Below are positions 31,469 to 40,394 of a stretch of 64,000 nucleotides of DNA, in pieces. The notes beneath the pieces are model-generated. The model ran no database searches. It had not been told where the DNA came from and saw nothing but the letters and a program-made list of their open reading frames with translations. A program made the position numbers and the translations under genes. Numbering within the stretch: position 1 is the first letter of the stretch; every line of letters begins with the position of its first letter. Source of the stretch: Okibacterium fritillariae (GTDB lineage Bacteria > Actinomycetota > Actinomycetes > Actinomycetales > Microbacteriaceae); the NCBI RefSeq assembly GCF_900167575.1, contig NZ_FUZP01000002.1, positions 62,001 through 126,000 of the forward strand, given 5' to 3'.

Positions 31469-31690
31469 ATGGCCAAAAAAGACGGCGTCATCGAAATTGA
31501 AGGCTCAGTGGTTGAGGCTCTGCCCAACGCGATGTTCCGCGTTGAGCTGACCAACGGCCACAAGGTGCTTGCCCACATCTCGGGCAAAATGCGCCAGCAC
31601 TACATCCGCATCCTCCCCGAGGACCGCGTGATCGTCGAGCTGAGCCCCTACGACCTGACCCGCGGCCGGATCGTCTACCGCTACAAGTAG
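31469..31690 (+). CDS. infA: Translation initiation factor IF-1
   Basis: 73 residues, exact family length: [29 protein letters not shown] fold, ending [11 protein letters not shown]-1 occupies the A site during initiation. First gene of the infA-rpmJ-rpsM-rpsK-rpoA-rplQ unit. TAAGAT at 31372-31377 with a weak TGGTAA 17 bp upstream is a possible promoter. Confidence 0.98.
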   Translation: MAKKDGVIEIEGSVVEALPNAMFRVELTNGHKVLAHISGKMRQHYIRILPEDRVIVELSPYDLTRGRIVYRYK

Positions 31691-31843
31691 ACACTCATCT
31701 TTCACACGGGCACGCGCGAGCAATCGGGCGTGTCGATCGGAAAGGTGTGCTGTAAGTAACGGCCGGGAAGGTCGCGGAGTTCGCTCCGCTCCCTGCTGAA
31801 GACAGCATCCGGCACGAGGACAGCGACACAAAGGAAAAGAACA

Positions 31844-31957
31844 ATGAAGGTCAACCCCAGCGTCAAGCGCATCTGCGAAAAATGCAAAGTCATTCGTCGC
31901 AACGGCCGCGTCATGGTGATCTGCGAGAACCCGCGTCACAAGCAGCGTCAGGGCTAG
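31844..31957 (+). CDS. rpmJ: 50S ribosomal protein L36
   Basis: 37 residues: [20 protein letters not shown] at the start. The zinc ligands Cys11, Cys14, Cys27 and His32 are all present, so this is the zinc-binding (C+) form. ATG 31844 has an AAAGGAAAAG ribosome-binding site. A 6-bp TTCG-loop hairpin (31774-31789) lies in the gap after infA. The gene is short enough to be missed by length cut-offs. Confidence 0.97.
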   Translation: MKVNPSVKRICEKCKVIRRNGRVMVICENPRHKQRQG

Positions 31958-32144
31958 TCCCGACCGCAGGCCTCACGGCCGGCACCGCCGCTTCGCGGAA
32001 TGGTGGAGACATCCACCACAACTGAATATGTATTGAGGCAGGTCCAGAACTCGTCGGCGTGAGTCGGCGGGGGACACCCCGGGTTGGAGGCCCGGGCACC
32101 GGATCTGCTGCAGACCTCCACTTCAAATAACAGGAGAAGCCACA

Positions 32145-32519
32145 ATGGCACGTCTCGCCGGAGTAGACATTCCCCGCGATAAGCGCGTGGAAGTTGCACT
32201 GACGTACATCTACGGTGTTGGCCGCACGAGGGCCCTCAAGACCCTCGCCGACACCTCCATCGATGGAAACATCCGCGTGAAGGATCTGAGCGACGATCAG
32301 CTCGTTCTCCTCCGCGACTACATCGAGGGCAACTACAAGGTTGAGGGTGACCTTCGCCGTGAGGTTGCCGCCGACATTCGCCGCAAGGTCGAGATCGGAA
32401 GCTACGAGGGCATCCGCCACCGTCGCGGCCTGCCCGTCCGCGGACAGCGCACCAAGACCAACGCTCGTACCCGCAAGGGCCCGAAGCGCACCGTAGCCGG
32501 CAAGAAGAAGGCTCGCTAG
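32145..32519 (+). CDS. rpsM: 30S ribosomal protein S13
   Basis: 124 residues: [21 protein letters not shown], the [21 protein letters not shown] motif and a basic tail. S13 contacts P-site tRNA and forms bridges B1a/b. The 187-bp gap from rpmJ holds several small hairpins, including TGGTGGA/TCCACCA at 32001-32018, possibly a regulatory leader. Confidence 0.98.
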   Translation: MARLAGVDIPRDKRVEVALTYIYGVGRTRALKTLADTSIDGNIRVKDLSDDQLVLLRDYIEGNYKVEGDLRREVAADIRRKVEIGSYEGIRHRRGLPVRGQRTKTNARTRKGPKRTVAGKKKAR

Positions 32520-32561
32520 GCCCTCGGCCAGCGCAGCCCGCCTCAGGATTCAGGAGTAATC

Positions 32562-32960
32562 ATGGCAGCACCCAAGTCGGCTATCCGCAAGCCGCGTAAG
32601 AAAGAAAAGAAGAACGTCGCCGTGGGCCAGGCCCACATCAAGTCGACCTTCAACAACACCATCGTCTCGATCACCGACACCACCGGTGCGGTCATCAGCT
32701 GGGCCTCCTCGGGTGGCGTCGGCTTCAAGGGTTCGCGTAAGTCGACCCCGTTCGCTGCGCAGCTCGCTGCCGAGTCGGCCGCGCGCCAGGCTCAGGAGCA
32801 CGGCATGAAGAAGGTCGACGTTTTCGTCAAGGGACCGGGTTCGGGTCGTGAGACCGCGATCCGTTCGCTGCAGGCCGCTGGTCTCGAGGTCGGTTCGATC
32901 AACGACGTCACCCCGCAGGCGCACAACGGTTGCCGCCCGCCCAAGCGTCGTCGCGTCTAA
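32562..32960 (+). CDS. rpsK: 30S ribosomal protein S11
   Basis: 132 residues with [15 protein letters not shown] and the C-terminal [18 protein letters not shown]. The Asn-Gly in AHNGCRPP is the usual isoaspartate site. S11 lines the mRNA exit channel with S7. 42 bp after rpsM. Confidence 0.98.
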   Translation: MAAPKSAIRKPRKKEKKNVAVGQAHIKSTFNNTIVSITDTTGAVISWASSGGVGFKGSRKSTPFAAQLAAESAARQAQEHGMKKVDVFVKGPGSGRETAIRSLQAAGLEVGSINDVTPQAHNGCRPPKRRRV

Positions 32961-32976
32961 TCCTTTAGATGTCAGT

Positions 32977-33001
32977 CCGGCGGAGCCCCAGGCTCCGCCG
33001 G
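32977..33001 (+). other. Hairpin without U-tract between rpsK and rpoA
   Basis: Perfect 11-bp arms CCGGCGGAGCC and GGCTCCGCCGG closed by CCA, followed by CGCTGGCG. It could separate ribosomal-protein messages from rpoA after processing. Confidence 0.6.
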
Positions 33002-33108
33002 CGCTGGCGTCTCAGGGTCGCGATGCGATACCAGAGCTCCAGCGCGCACCTCACAACCTCGCCAACGCAAGTGTCATATAGCGGACACTTAGCCGAAAGG
33101 ACCACATA

Positions 33109-34098
33109 GTGCTTATTGCACAGCGCCCAACGCTCACCGAAGAGAACATCTCCGAGTTCCGCAGCCGGTTCGTCATCGAACCCCTCGAGCCCGGCTTCGG
33201 TTACACCCTCGGAAACTCCCTTCGCCGCACGCTGCTCTCCTCGATCCCCGGCGCTGCTGTCACCAGCATCCGCATCGATGGTGTTCTGCACGAGTTCTCG
33301 ACGATCCCCGGTGTGCGTGAAGACGTCACCGAGATCATCCTCAACATCAAGGGCCTCGTCGTCTCCTCCGAGCACGACGAACCCATCACCGCTTACCTGC
33401 GCAAGACGGGTGCCGGCCAGGTTACGGCCGCCGACATCTCCGCTCCCGCGGGTGTCGAGGTGCACAACCCCGACCTCGTCATCGCGACGCTCAACGAGAA
33501 GGCCAAGTTCGAACTCGAGCTGACCATCGAGCGTGGCCGTGGCTACGTGTCGTCGGCCCAGAACCGCAACGAGTTCAGCGAAGCCGGCCAGATTCCGGTC
33601 GACTCGATCTACTCGCCCGTTCTCAAGGTCACCTACCGCGTCGAGGCAACTCGTGCCGGTGAGCGCACCGACTTCGACCGCCTCGTGGTCGACGTCGAAA
33701 CCAAGAACGCGATCACCCCGCGCGACGCCATCGCGTCGGCAGGACGCACCCTCACCGAGCTGTTCGGTCTCGCCCGCGAGCTGAACAACCAGGCTGAGGG
33801 CATCGAGATTGGCCCGGCACCCGTCGACGCCGTTCTCTCGAACGAGCTCTCGATCCCGATCGAAGATCTCGACCTCTCGGTTCGCTCCTACAACTGCCTG
33901 AAGCGCGAAGGCATCAACACGGTCTCCGAGCTCGTCGCTCTGAGCGAGACCCAGCTGATGAACATCCGCAACTTCGGCCAGAAGTCGGTCGACGAGGTTC
34001 GCGACAAGCTCACCGAAATGGGTCTGTCGCTGAAGGATTCGGTGCCCGGTTTCGATGGCGCCCACTTCTACAGCGGCTACGAAGAAGAGACCATCTAA
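33109..34098 (+). CDS. rpoA: RNA polymerase alpha subunit
   Basis: 329 residues from GTG 33109 ([21 protein letters not shown]). The N-terminal dimerisation domain has [28 protein letters not shown]. The C-terminal domain (about 245-315) has the [19 protein letters not shown] helix and the GQKSVDEV loop that contacts UP elements and activators. Standard length, no truncation. Confidence 0.98.
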   Translation: MLIAQRPTLTEENISEFRSRFVIEPLEPGFGYTLGNSLRRTLLSSIPGAAVTSIRIDGVLHEFSTIPGVREDVTEIILNIKGLVVSSEHDEPITAYLRKTGAGQVTAADISAPAGVEVHNPDLVIATLNEKAKFELELTIERGRGYVSSAQNRNEFSEAGQIPVDSIYSPVLKVTYRVEATRAGERTDFDRLVVDVETKNAITPRDAIASAGRTLTELFGLARELNNQAEGIEIGPAPVDAVLSNELSIPIEDLDLSVRSYNCLKREGINTVSELVALSETQLMNIRNFGQKSVDEVRDKLTEMGLSLKDSVPGFDGAHFYSGYEEETI

Positions 34099-34148
34099 GT
34101 CTCGTCCTCGAGACACTTTTCACCACATAACTCTGGAGAACGACAAGA

Positions 34149-34703
34149 ATGCCTAAGCCAACTAAGGGCCCCCGCCTCGGAGGCGGTCCTGCACACGAGC
34201 GCCTCATGCTGGCGAACCTCGCCGCCGCGCTGTTCACCCACAAGCGCATCACCACCACCGAGACGAAGGCCAAGCGCCTGCGTCCCGTCGCCGAGCGTCT
34301 CGTGACGTTCGCGAAGCGTGGCGACCTGCACGCGCGTCGTCGCGTCATGGGAATCATCAGCGACAAGTCCGTCGTGCACGAGCTCTTCACCGAGATCGCG
34401 CCCCTCGTGGCAGAGCGCGAAGGTGGCTACACCCGCATCATCAAGACCGGCTACCGCAAGGGCGACAACGCCCCCATGGCCGTGATCGAGCTCGTTCTCG
34501 AGCCCGTCACGCCCAAGGTGAAGTCGGCCAAGAAGTCCGCTGCCGCTCAGCCGGTCGCCACCGAGGCTCCGGCCGAGGAAGCGCCCGTCGAGGAGACGGC
34601 CGCTGACGAGACGGTTGTCGCCGATGACGCTGCCGAGGCTGACACCTCCGCTGCCGCCACCGACGAGGCTGCCGCCGACGAGAAGGCCGACGACGCCAAG
34701 TAG
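34149..34703 (+). CDS. rplQ: 50S ribosomal protein L17 with extended acidic tail
   Basis: 184 residues. Residues 1-120 are the L17 core ([44 protein letters not shown]). The remaining roughly 60 are Ala/Glu/Asp/Val and probably disordered. L17 surrounds the tunnel exit. Last gene of the alpha operon, followed by a strong terminator. Confidence 0.96.
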   Translation: MPKPTKGPRLGGGPAHERLMLANLAAALFTHKRITTTETKAKRLRPVAERLVTFAKRGDLHARRRVMGIISDKSVVHELFTEIAPLVAEREGGYTRIIKTGYRKGDNAPMAVIELVLEPVTPKVKSAKKSAAAQPVATEAPAEEAPVEETAADETVVADDAAEADTSAAATDEAAADEKADDAK

Positions 34704-34721
34704 TCGACCTCGTCATCACGA

Positions 34722-34759
34722 ACGAAACCCCCGCGCCCTCGAGGCGGCGGGGGTTTCGT
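34722..34759 (+). terminator. Terminator after rplQ
   Basis: 13-bp arms ACGAAACCCCCGC and GCGGGGGTTTCGT around a 12-nt loop, followed by CGTTT. The AAACCCCC/GGGGGTTT design recurs after guaB (62926-62961). Confidence 0.85.
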
Positions 34760-34826
34760 CGTTTCCGAGCGGCGAGGGAAAGGGGCGGCCAGTCGAGGTG
34801 GGGTGACGACGCCGAAACCGCCTCAG

Positions 34827-34832
34827 TAGGGT
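34827..34832 (+). promoter_or_regulatory. -10 element of the tandem-GNAT gene, leaderless
   Basis: TAGGGT ends 6 nt before ATG 34839; GTGACG at 34803-34808 (18-bp spacer) is a fair -35. No consensus ribosome-binding site. Confidence 0.5.
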
Positions 34833-34838
34833 GGATGG

Positions 34839-35873
34839 ATGACCGAGAGCCTGAGACCCCTGGACGAACGAGTCGACGAGCCCCGCGAATTGCCGGGGCT
34901 CGAGCATCCCGATGTCGCGGTGTGGCGGCCGGCCACCGAGGAAGACCTGGACGCCCTCGTCGAGGCGCAGCACGCGATCGACGCGGCCGATCACCCCACG
35001 CATGCGACCACGCGGGAGTGGATCGCCGAGCAGTTGACGTCGTCGGCCGTCGACAACGCCGCGGATACGATCGTGGGATTCGACGCGGCGGGCGTCGTCG
35101 TGGCCTATGGCGCGGTGGTGCTGCATCCGTTGCATGACACGCGCGTGCAGGTGTACCTGATGGGCGGCGTGCATCCGGAGTATCGGGCACGCGGGATCGG
35201 ACGGCTCTTATTCGCGTGGCAGCATGCCCGGGCGCAACAGCAACTGGCCGCGACATCCGCGACGCTGCCGGGGTGGGTGATGGCGTATGAGGATGAGGGG
35301 AACGCGGATGCCGTTTCGGTGGCGATACGCACGGGGCTGAAGGTTGCTCGGTACTTCACGACGATGGTGCGAGAGGTGGGCGATCCGATTCCCGAGCTGG
35401 TGCCGCCCGAGGGGGTCGAGATCAGGGCCTTCGGCGCTGATGTGGCCGAAGAGACGCGGCTGGCGCGCAATGATGCATTTCGCGATCACTGGGGGAGTCA
35501 GCCGACCGCGCCGGAGCGGTGGGGGCACTTCACCGGGGCCCCGAACTTCCGCAACGAGCTGTCGCGCGTGGCCGTCGAGGTGGCGACGGGTCGCGTCGTC
35601 GCGTTCTGCCTCGTGACCGTGAACGAGGCGGACTGGGCGGCGCAGGGGTTCACCAGCGGATACATCGAGCTCGTCGGTGTGGTCAGGGATTTTCGCCGGC
35701 AGGGGCTCGCGCCCGCGACCATCGCGGCGACGCTCGCGGCGCTGCGGACCGTGGGGTACGAACGCGCCATTCTCGACGTCGACTCGGAGAGCCCGACCGG
35801 TGCCGACACGCTGTACACGAATCTGGGGTTCCGGCCCGATACGCGCGAGGTCGCGCTGGTGGCCGCCTACTAG
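34839..35873 (+). CDS. Tandem GNAT-fold N-acetyltransferase
   Basis: 344 residues with two GNAT domains. The first (about 30-175) has the acetyl-CoA loop YRARGIGRLLFAWQ. The second (about 190-340) has FRRQGLAPATIAATL and ends DTLYTNLGFRPDTREVAL. The duplicated layout recalls mycothiol synthase MshD, but a specific MshD assignment cannot be made by eye. It has its own predicted leaderless promoter and stands alone between the rplQ terminator and a bidirectional terminator. Confidence 0.8.
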   Translation: MTESLRPLDERVDEPRELPGLEHPDVAVWRPATEEDLDALVEAQHAIDAADHPTHATTREWIAEQLTSSAVDNAADTIVGFDAAGVVVAYGAVVLHPLHDTRVQVYLMGGVHPEYRARGIGRLLFAWQHARAQQQLAATSATLPGWVMAYEDEGNADAVSVAIRTGLKVARYFTTMVREVGDPIPELVPPEGVEIRAFGADVAEETRLARNDAFRDHWGSQPTAPERWGHFTGAPNFRNELSRVAVEVATGRVVAFCLVTVNEADWAAQGFTSGYIELVGVVRDFRRQGLAPATIAATLAALRTVGYERAILDVDSESPTGADTLYTNLGFRPDTREVALVAAY

Positions 35874-35898
35874 AACAGCGCGGGCGGGCAGGATGCAG

Positions 35899-35936
35899 AA
35901 GAGCGGTCGGGATGTGAAGACATCCCGACCGCTCTT
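35899..35936. terminator. Bidirectional terminator between the GNAT and amidase genes
   Basis: 17-bp perfect stem, AAGAGCGGTCGGGATGT with its complement, closed by GAAG. It lies between convergent genes. The AA/TT ends serve both strands, although the following T-runs are short. Confidence 0.85.
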
Positions 35937-35963
35937 GCGTGTGTTGCGTGTGGCGCGCGCCGG

Positions 35964-37820
35964 CTAGCCGAGCGGGCCGTAGAGCGCCGGGGTGGTGCGG
36001 TAGTGGGTGGCCTGCTCGAACGCGTAGGCGAGCCCGATGATGGTGCCCTCGGCGTAGTCGCGGCCGAGGAACTCGAGGTTGACGCCCGCGCCCGTGATGG
36101 TGTTGTCGGCCGCGATGGCCTGGCCCATGGGGACCGAGATGGCCGGCATGCCCGTGTTGGGGCTGAGGCGCATGTTGGTCGACTGGGTGTTGTAGGGCGT
36201 GCCCGACGGGTAGACGAGCGAGTCGAGGGCGAGGTCATCCATCATCTTGGTGACGAGTGCCTGACCCGTGGCGATCTGCGTGGTGTGTGTGCCCGTCGGG
36301 CCCGCCCAGGCCTGGTACTGCGCCTCGGTGATGGCGTCGCGGCCCGTGTAGGTGGACTTGCGGCTCGGAACGTACTTTCCCGAATCGACGATGCCCTGCA
36401 GCGAGCGGGCGGCCACGTTCGGGGCGAGGTGGTTGGCGATGTACTCGTTCAGGTCGTGCTTGAACTCGTTGGTCGAGCCGCTGCCCTCGTCGAGGACGCG
36501 CTTGAAGGCCGGCGTCTGTTCGACGGCGACGACCGTTGCGCCCTGAGCCTCGAGCGTGGCCTTGGCCTGGTTCCAGAGCCGCACGTTGGTGGGGTTGGTG
36601 CCGATCATGGTCGTCACGTAACCGATGCGCTTACCCTTCAGCGCCTCGGGGTCGAGCGAGGACGTGTAGGACTCGGGCACCTTTCCGGTCTGCTCGGATG
36701 TGACGGGGTCGGCCGCATCCACGCCCGTGACCGCATCGAGTGCCACGGCGGCATCCGTCACGCTGCGGGCGATGGGACCACCCGTGTCCTGGCTGAGGGC
36801 GAGGGGAATGATGCCGTCGCGGCTGGCGAGACCCACGGTGGGGCGGATGCCGACCAGCTGGTTGTACGTGGACGGGATGCGGATCGAGCCACCCGTGTCG
36901 GTGCCGAAGCCGATGCCCGCGAGGTTGGCGGCGATCGATGCGCCCGTGCCACCCGAGGAACCGCCCGCCGTGCGCGACAGGTTGTAGGGGCTGGCGACGA
37001 GCGTGGAGGTGCCGGCCAGCTGGTAGGAGGAGAACTCGGAGGCGAACCCGAACGCGAACTCGTCGAGGCTGGCCTTGGCGAGGATCACGGCACCCGCGTT
37101 GCGCAGGCCCGCGACCATCGCGGCATCCGTGGTCGTCTGGTTGTCGTCCCAGCAGCCGCAGCCGCCCGTGGTGGGCATGTCCTTGGTGTCGTAGTTGTCC
37201 TTGACCGCGATCGGGATGCCGAGCAGCATGCTCGTCATGCCCTTCGAGGCGCGTTCGGCGTCGGCGGCGGCGGCTGCCGTCAGGGCCTGCTTGTTGACGG
37301 TGATGATGGAGTTGAGCGCGCGACCCACGGCCGAGGCATCCGGTGTGGCCTTGTCGTAGGCGGCGATGCGGTCGATGTAGTCCTGCGTGAGCTCGACGGA
37401 TGTCAGCACGCCCGCGTTCATGGCGGCCTGCATGTCGATGGTCGACGCCTCGATCAGCTCGAAGTCGCCGTCGTCGTAGATCATGCGCTGCGAGAGGGCG
37501 GCGATGTCCGTGGCGGTGATGGTCTTATCGCCGTCGGTGTCGGCCGCGGCGACCGCTGACCAGCCGGTGGATGCATCGGTGTCGCCGAGGTGCGAGGCGA
37601 GCAGTTCGAGGTCGGCCGTCGTCACCTGACGGTCGCCCGTGAGGTCGAGGTCGGTGTAGTACGGCGCGAGCAGGGCGGCGGCCGCCGGCTCGGCCACGGG
37701 GGTGGCGGCCGTGGCGGTGGGCACGACGGCGAGCGTGCCGAGAGCGAGCACCGAGGCGAGGCCGGTGGCGGCCGTCACCGTGAGGCGCGAGCGCCTTGAG
37801 AATGCGGAGTTGGTGGGCAC
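35964..37820 (-). CDS. Secreted amidase-signature enzyme with N-terminal dockerin
   Basis: 618 residues from GTG 37820, chosen because AGAGGA lies 8 nt upstream and a signal peptide (RRSRLTVTAATG, hydrophobic core, then AATPV) follows directly. An in-frame ATG at 37892, overlapping the cohesin stop, would add 24 residues. Residues about 57-115 hold two dockerin-type calcium loops: DLTGDRQVTTAD (59-70) and DTDGDKTITATD (94-105), each followed by a helix. Residues about 125-610 are an amidase-signature domain: Lys207 in PIAVKDNY, the GGSSGG loop and Ser312 in TDTGGSIR form the Ser-cisSer-Lys triad. The substrate is unknown. Second gene of an operon after a cohesin gene. Confidence 0.88.
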   Translation of the reverse strand: MPTNSAFSRRSRLTVTAATGLASVLALGTLAVVPTATAATPVAEPAAAALLAPYYTDLDLTGDRQVTTADLELLASHLGDTDASTGWSAVAAADTDGDKTITATDIAALSQRMIYDDGDFELIEASTIDMQAAMNAGVLTSVELTQDYIDRIAAYDKATPDASAVGRALNSIITVNKQALTAAAAADAERASKGMTSMLLGIPIAVKDNYDTKDMPTTGGCGCWDDNQTTTDAAMVAGLRNAGAVILAKASLDEFAFGFASEFSSYQLAGTSTLVASPYNLSRTAGGSSGGTGASIAANLAGIGFGTDTGGSIRIPSTYNQLVGIRPTVGLASRDGIIPLALSQDTGGPIARSVTDAAVALDAVTGVDAADPVTSEQTGKVPESYTSSLDPEALKGKRIGYVTTMIGTNPTNVRLWNQAKATLEAQGATVVAVEQTPAFKRVLDEGSGSTNEFKHDLNEYIANHLAPNVAARSLQGIVDSGKYVPSRKSTYTGRDAITEAQYQAWAGPTGTHTTQIATGQALVTKMMDDLALDSLVYPSGTPYNTQSTNMRLSPNTGMPAISVPMGQAIAADNTITGAGVNLEFLGRDYAEGTIIGLAYAFEQATHYRTTPALYGPLG

Positions 37821-37891
37821 GGAGCGGTTCCTCTGGGAGACAAGGGGTCGGTCGACCCCGCTAGCGGTGGGGGAGGAGCGGAAGGAGCGCA

Positions 37892-38626
37892 TCAGCGGGT
37901 ACCCGCCTTGCGACGTCGGGCCACGACGAGTCCGGCGCCCATGGCGGCGACGGCTGCGGCGGCGAGACCGGCCACGCCGAAGCCGACACCGGTCGAGGCG
38001 AGGGGGCTGGTCGGGCGGTCGGCGACGGGGAGGGGGGTCGCCGTCGAGGAGGCCGCGGGGGCCGGAGCGGCGGTGGCCGAGGAGGTGGGCTCGGGCGACG
38101 CAGTGGGGGTGGGGGTCGCGACGGGTTCGACGACGATATCGGCGGCTGCGGCATCCGCGACCGTCGCCGTGGTGTTGGCCGAGTCGACGATCGTGACCGA
38201 AGAAACCTCGATGGTCGTGTCGCCAGCGCCGATCGTGGCGAACTCGAGACCCGCCGCCAGGTCGCCCGAGACGGTGGGGGACGTGCCGAGGCGCGTGTGC
38301 ACGATCGTGAGGCTGCCATCGTTCTCGTCGACCGTGTCGAAGCCTCCGGCCGGGCCCGTGATGCTGTCGTCGACATAGTCGAAGACGGCCGGGTCGTAGT
38401 CGAGCGTCACGGTGTAGGTGAAGACATCCGTGGTGCCGACGAGGCCGACGCTGAGGTCGACGGTGTCACCGACGGTGACAGAGGCCGGAGTGGCGGTGAG
38501 GGTGACCGAGCCGGGCGCCGAGGCGGCGAGAGCGGGGCCGGCCGACAGGGCGGTGAGGCCCAGGGCGAGGGTTCCGACGACGAGAGCCGATCGGAGTGGG
38601 GGGCGACGCAGGGCAGAGATATGCAT
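37892..38626 (-). CDS. Cell-wall-anchored cohesin-domain protein (LASTG sorting signal)
   Basis: 244 residues. Signal peptide about 1-35 (hydrophobic core, then GPALAASAP). Residues about 40-168 read as a cohesin-like beta sandwich: VTLTATPASVTVGDTVDLSV, then TYTVTLDYDPAVFDYVDD and TIVHTRLG, as in type I cohesins. A Pro/Thr/Ser/Ala linker follows at about 169-205. The C-terminus has LASTG (209-213), a hydrophobic helix (about 214-235) and the tail RRRK, a class-E-type sortase signal. It probably holds the dockerin amidase on the cell surface. AGGA precedes ATG 38626. No sortase lies in the window. Confidence 0.88.
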   Translation of the reverse strand: MHISALRRPPLRSALVVGTLALGLTALSAGPALAASAPGSVTLTATPASVTVGDTVDLSVGLVGTTDVFTYTVTLDYDPAVFDYVDDSITGPAGGFDTVDENDGSLTIVHTRLGTSPTVSGDLAAGLEFATIGAGDTTIEVSSVTIVDSANTTATVADAAAADIVVEPVATPTPTASPEPTSSATAAPAPAASSTATPLPVADRPTSPLASTGVGFGVAGLAAAAVAAMGAGLVVARRRKAGTR

Positions 38627-38777
38627 CAGGACGCAGTCCTACTTTCTTTCACGAAGAACGGCTCCAACGGCGGGGAAGACGAGGCCGTGGGGAGAGAAAC
38701 CGTCGGGGAGTGGTGCAGGGTGCCTCACTGTATCCACGGCGTATTGCCGCCCCGGATCGGCCGTGTTTCTCGCGCGT

Positions 38778-38783
38778 TACGAT
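38778..38783 (+). promoter_or_regulatory. -10 element of truA, leaderless
   Basis: TACGAT ends 6 nt before ATG 38790. No ribosome-binding site and no clear -35. Confidence 0.4.
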
Positions 38784-38789
38784 GGTCGG

Positions 38790-39707
38790 ATGGCTGAAAC
38801 CCGATCGGATGGCGCGACCACGCGACTGCGCCTCGACATCGCCTACGACGGCACGGCGTTCGCGGGGTGGGCCAAGCAGCCGGGTCTGCGCACCGTGCAG
38901 GGCGTGCTCGAAGAGGCGATCTCGCGCGTGCTCGGCAATCGCGGCCGCCCCATCGTGCTGACGGTCGCCGGCCGCACCGACGCCGGGGTGCACGCGACGG
39001 GCCAGGTGGCTCACGTCGACCTCGACGACTGGCAGCTCACGCGGTTCTCGACCTCGCAGAACGACCCGACCGTGACGCACGACCCCGGCCACATGCTCCT
39101 GCGGCGGGCCAACGGCGCGATCGGCACCTACGCGGATGTCCTCATCCGCCGTGCTCGCATCGTTCCCGACGGCTTCGACGCCCGCTTCTCCGCCCTCTGG
39201 CGCCGCTACGAGTACCGCATCGCCGACAGCGTCTCGGTGCGGAACCCCCTCGACCGCAACCCCGTCCTCTGGCTCAATGAAACGCTCGACGTCGATGCCA
39301 TGCAGAGCGCCGCCGATGCGCTCGTCGGGCTGCACGACTTCGCCGCCTTCTGCAAACCGCGCGAGGGCGCCACCACCATCCGCACACTGCAGGAGTTCCG
39401 CTGGCGTCGCGACGAGCACGGCGAGCTGCGCGCCCACCTGCAGGCCGATGCCTTCTGCCACAGCATGGTGCGCGCGCTCGTGGGTGGATGCGTGGCGGTC
39501 GGCCTCGGGCGCATCCGGGTGTCCGATCTCCTCCCGCTCTTTGACCAGCAGAACCGCGCGGCGCTGTTCCCCGTCATGCCGGCCCGGGGCCTCACCTTCG
39601 TCGAGGTCGGTTATCCGGATGACGCCGAGCTCGCCGAGCGTGCGCAACTCACGCGCCAGCGCCGCACGCTCAGCGGCCTCGTGGATGATGACGACGATGA
39701 CGAGTAG
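38790..39707 (+). CDS. truA: tRNA pseudouridine(38-40) synthase
   Basis: 305 residues from ATG 38790; longer in-frame starts run into the divergent cohesin promoter region. It isomerises U38-40 in tRNA anticodon arms. Catalytic Asp64 lies in VAGRTDAGVHATGQ, and the FSALWRRYEYRI and FCHSMVRALVGG motifs are present. The C-terminus is an Asp-rich run. Often found beside rplQ or rplM-rpsI, as here. Confidence 0.94.
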   Translation: MAETRSDGATTRLRLDIAYDGTAFAGWAKQPGLRTVQGVLEEAISRVLGNRGRPIVLTVAGRTDAGVHATGQVAHVDLDDWQLTRFSTSQNDPTVTHDPGHMLLRRANGAIGTYADVLIRRARIVPDGFDARFSALWRRYEYRIADSVSVRNPLDRNPVLWLNETLDVDAMQSAADALVGLHDFAAFCKPREGATTIRTLQEFRWRRDEHGELRAHLQADAFCHSMVRALVGGCVAVGLGRIRVSDLLPLFDQQNRAALFPVMPARGLTFVEVGYPDDAELAERAQLTRQRRTLSGLVDDDDDDE

Positions 39708-39740
39708 CCGCGCCGAGCGCCCATCCGGCGCCGCCCTGAA

Positions 39741-39770
39741 TTGACCGTCACAACGCCCGTGGGGTAATGT
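39741..39770 (+). promoter_or_regulatory. Promoter of rplM-rpsI
   Basis: TTGACC (39741-39746) and TAATGT (39765-39770), 18-bp spacer. It leaves a leader of about 135 nt before rplM, which contains a short GAGAATCTTCTCGC dyad. Confidence 0.6.
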
Positions 39771-39914
39771 TGACCCTTGGTGTCTGCGCATGCTGTCAGG
39801 CACCCGTAGTTGAGCCCTCCACCTGGCGCGTTCCCCGAGAATCTTCTCGCGAGAACACGCCGCACGGAGTGGGATTCACGAACGACCAACTTACGACAAG
39901 AAAGCAGCACTACT

Positions 39915-40361
39915 GTGACGCGCACTTACACCCCGAAGGCCAGTGAGATCCAGCGTGACTGGGTCATCATCGACGCCGAAGACGTGGTTCTCGGCCGCCT
40001 GGCCAGCCACGCCGCCGTTCTCCTCCGCGGCAAGCACAAGCCGACGTTCGCTCCCCACATGGACATGGGCGACTTCGTCATCATCATCAACGCCGACAAG
40101 GTGGCCCTGACCGGCTCGAAGGCCGACCAGAAGAAGGCTTACCGCCACTCCGGTTACCCGGGCGGCCTCAAGGCTGTCACCTACTCCGAGCTCTTGGAGA
40201 AGAACCCGGCCCGCGCCGTCGAGAAGGCCGTCCGCGGCATGCTCCCCAAGAACTCCATCGGCCGCGCCCAGCTGCGCAAGCTGAAGGTCTACACGGGCAG
40301 CGAGCACCCTCACGCTGCTCAGCAGCCGAAGACCTACACCCTCGACCAGGTCGCCCAGTAA
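39915..40361 (+). CDS. rplM: 50S ribosomal protein L13
   Basis: 148 residues from GTG 39915 ([21 protein letters not shown]); a start 35 codons upstream adds non-family sequence. [19 protein letters not shown] and [14 protein letters not shown] are family motifs. L13 is an early assembly protein of the 50S subunit. Followed by rpsI. Confidence 0.97.
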   Translation: MTRTYTPKASEIQRDWVIIDAEDVVLGRLASHAAVLLRGKHKPTFAPHMDMGDFVIIINADKVALTGSKADQKKAYRHSGYPGGLKAVTYSELLEKNPARAVEKAVRGMLPKNSIGRAQLRKLKVYTGSEHPHAAQQPKTYTLDQVAQ

Positions 40362-40394
40362 GCGCCGAGTAGACAGACTTTAAGGATTCCCACA

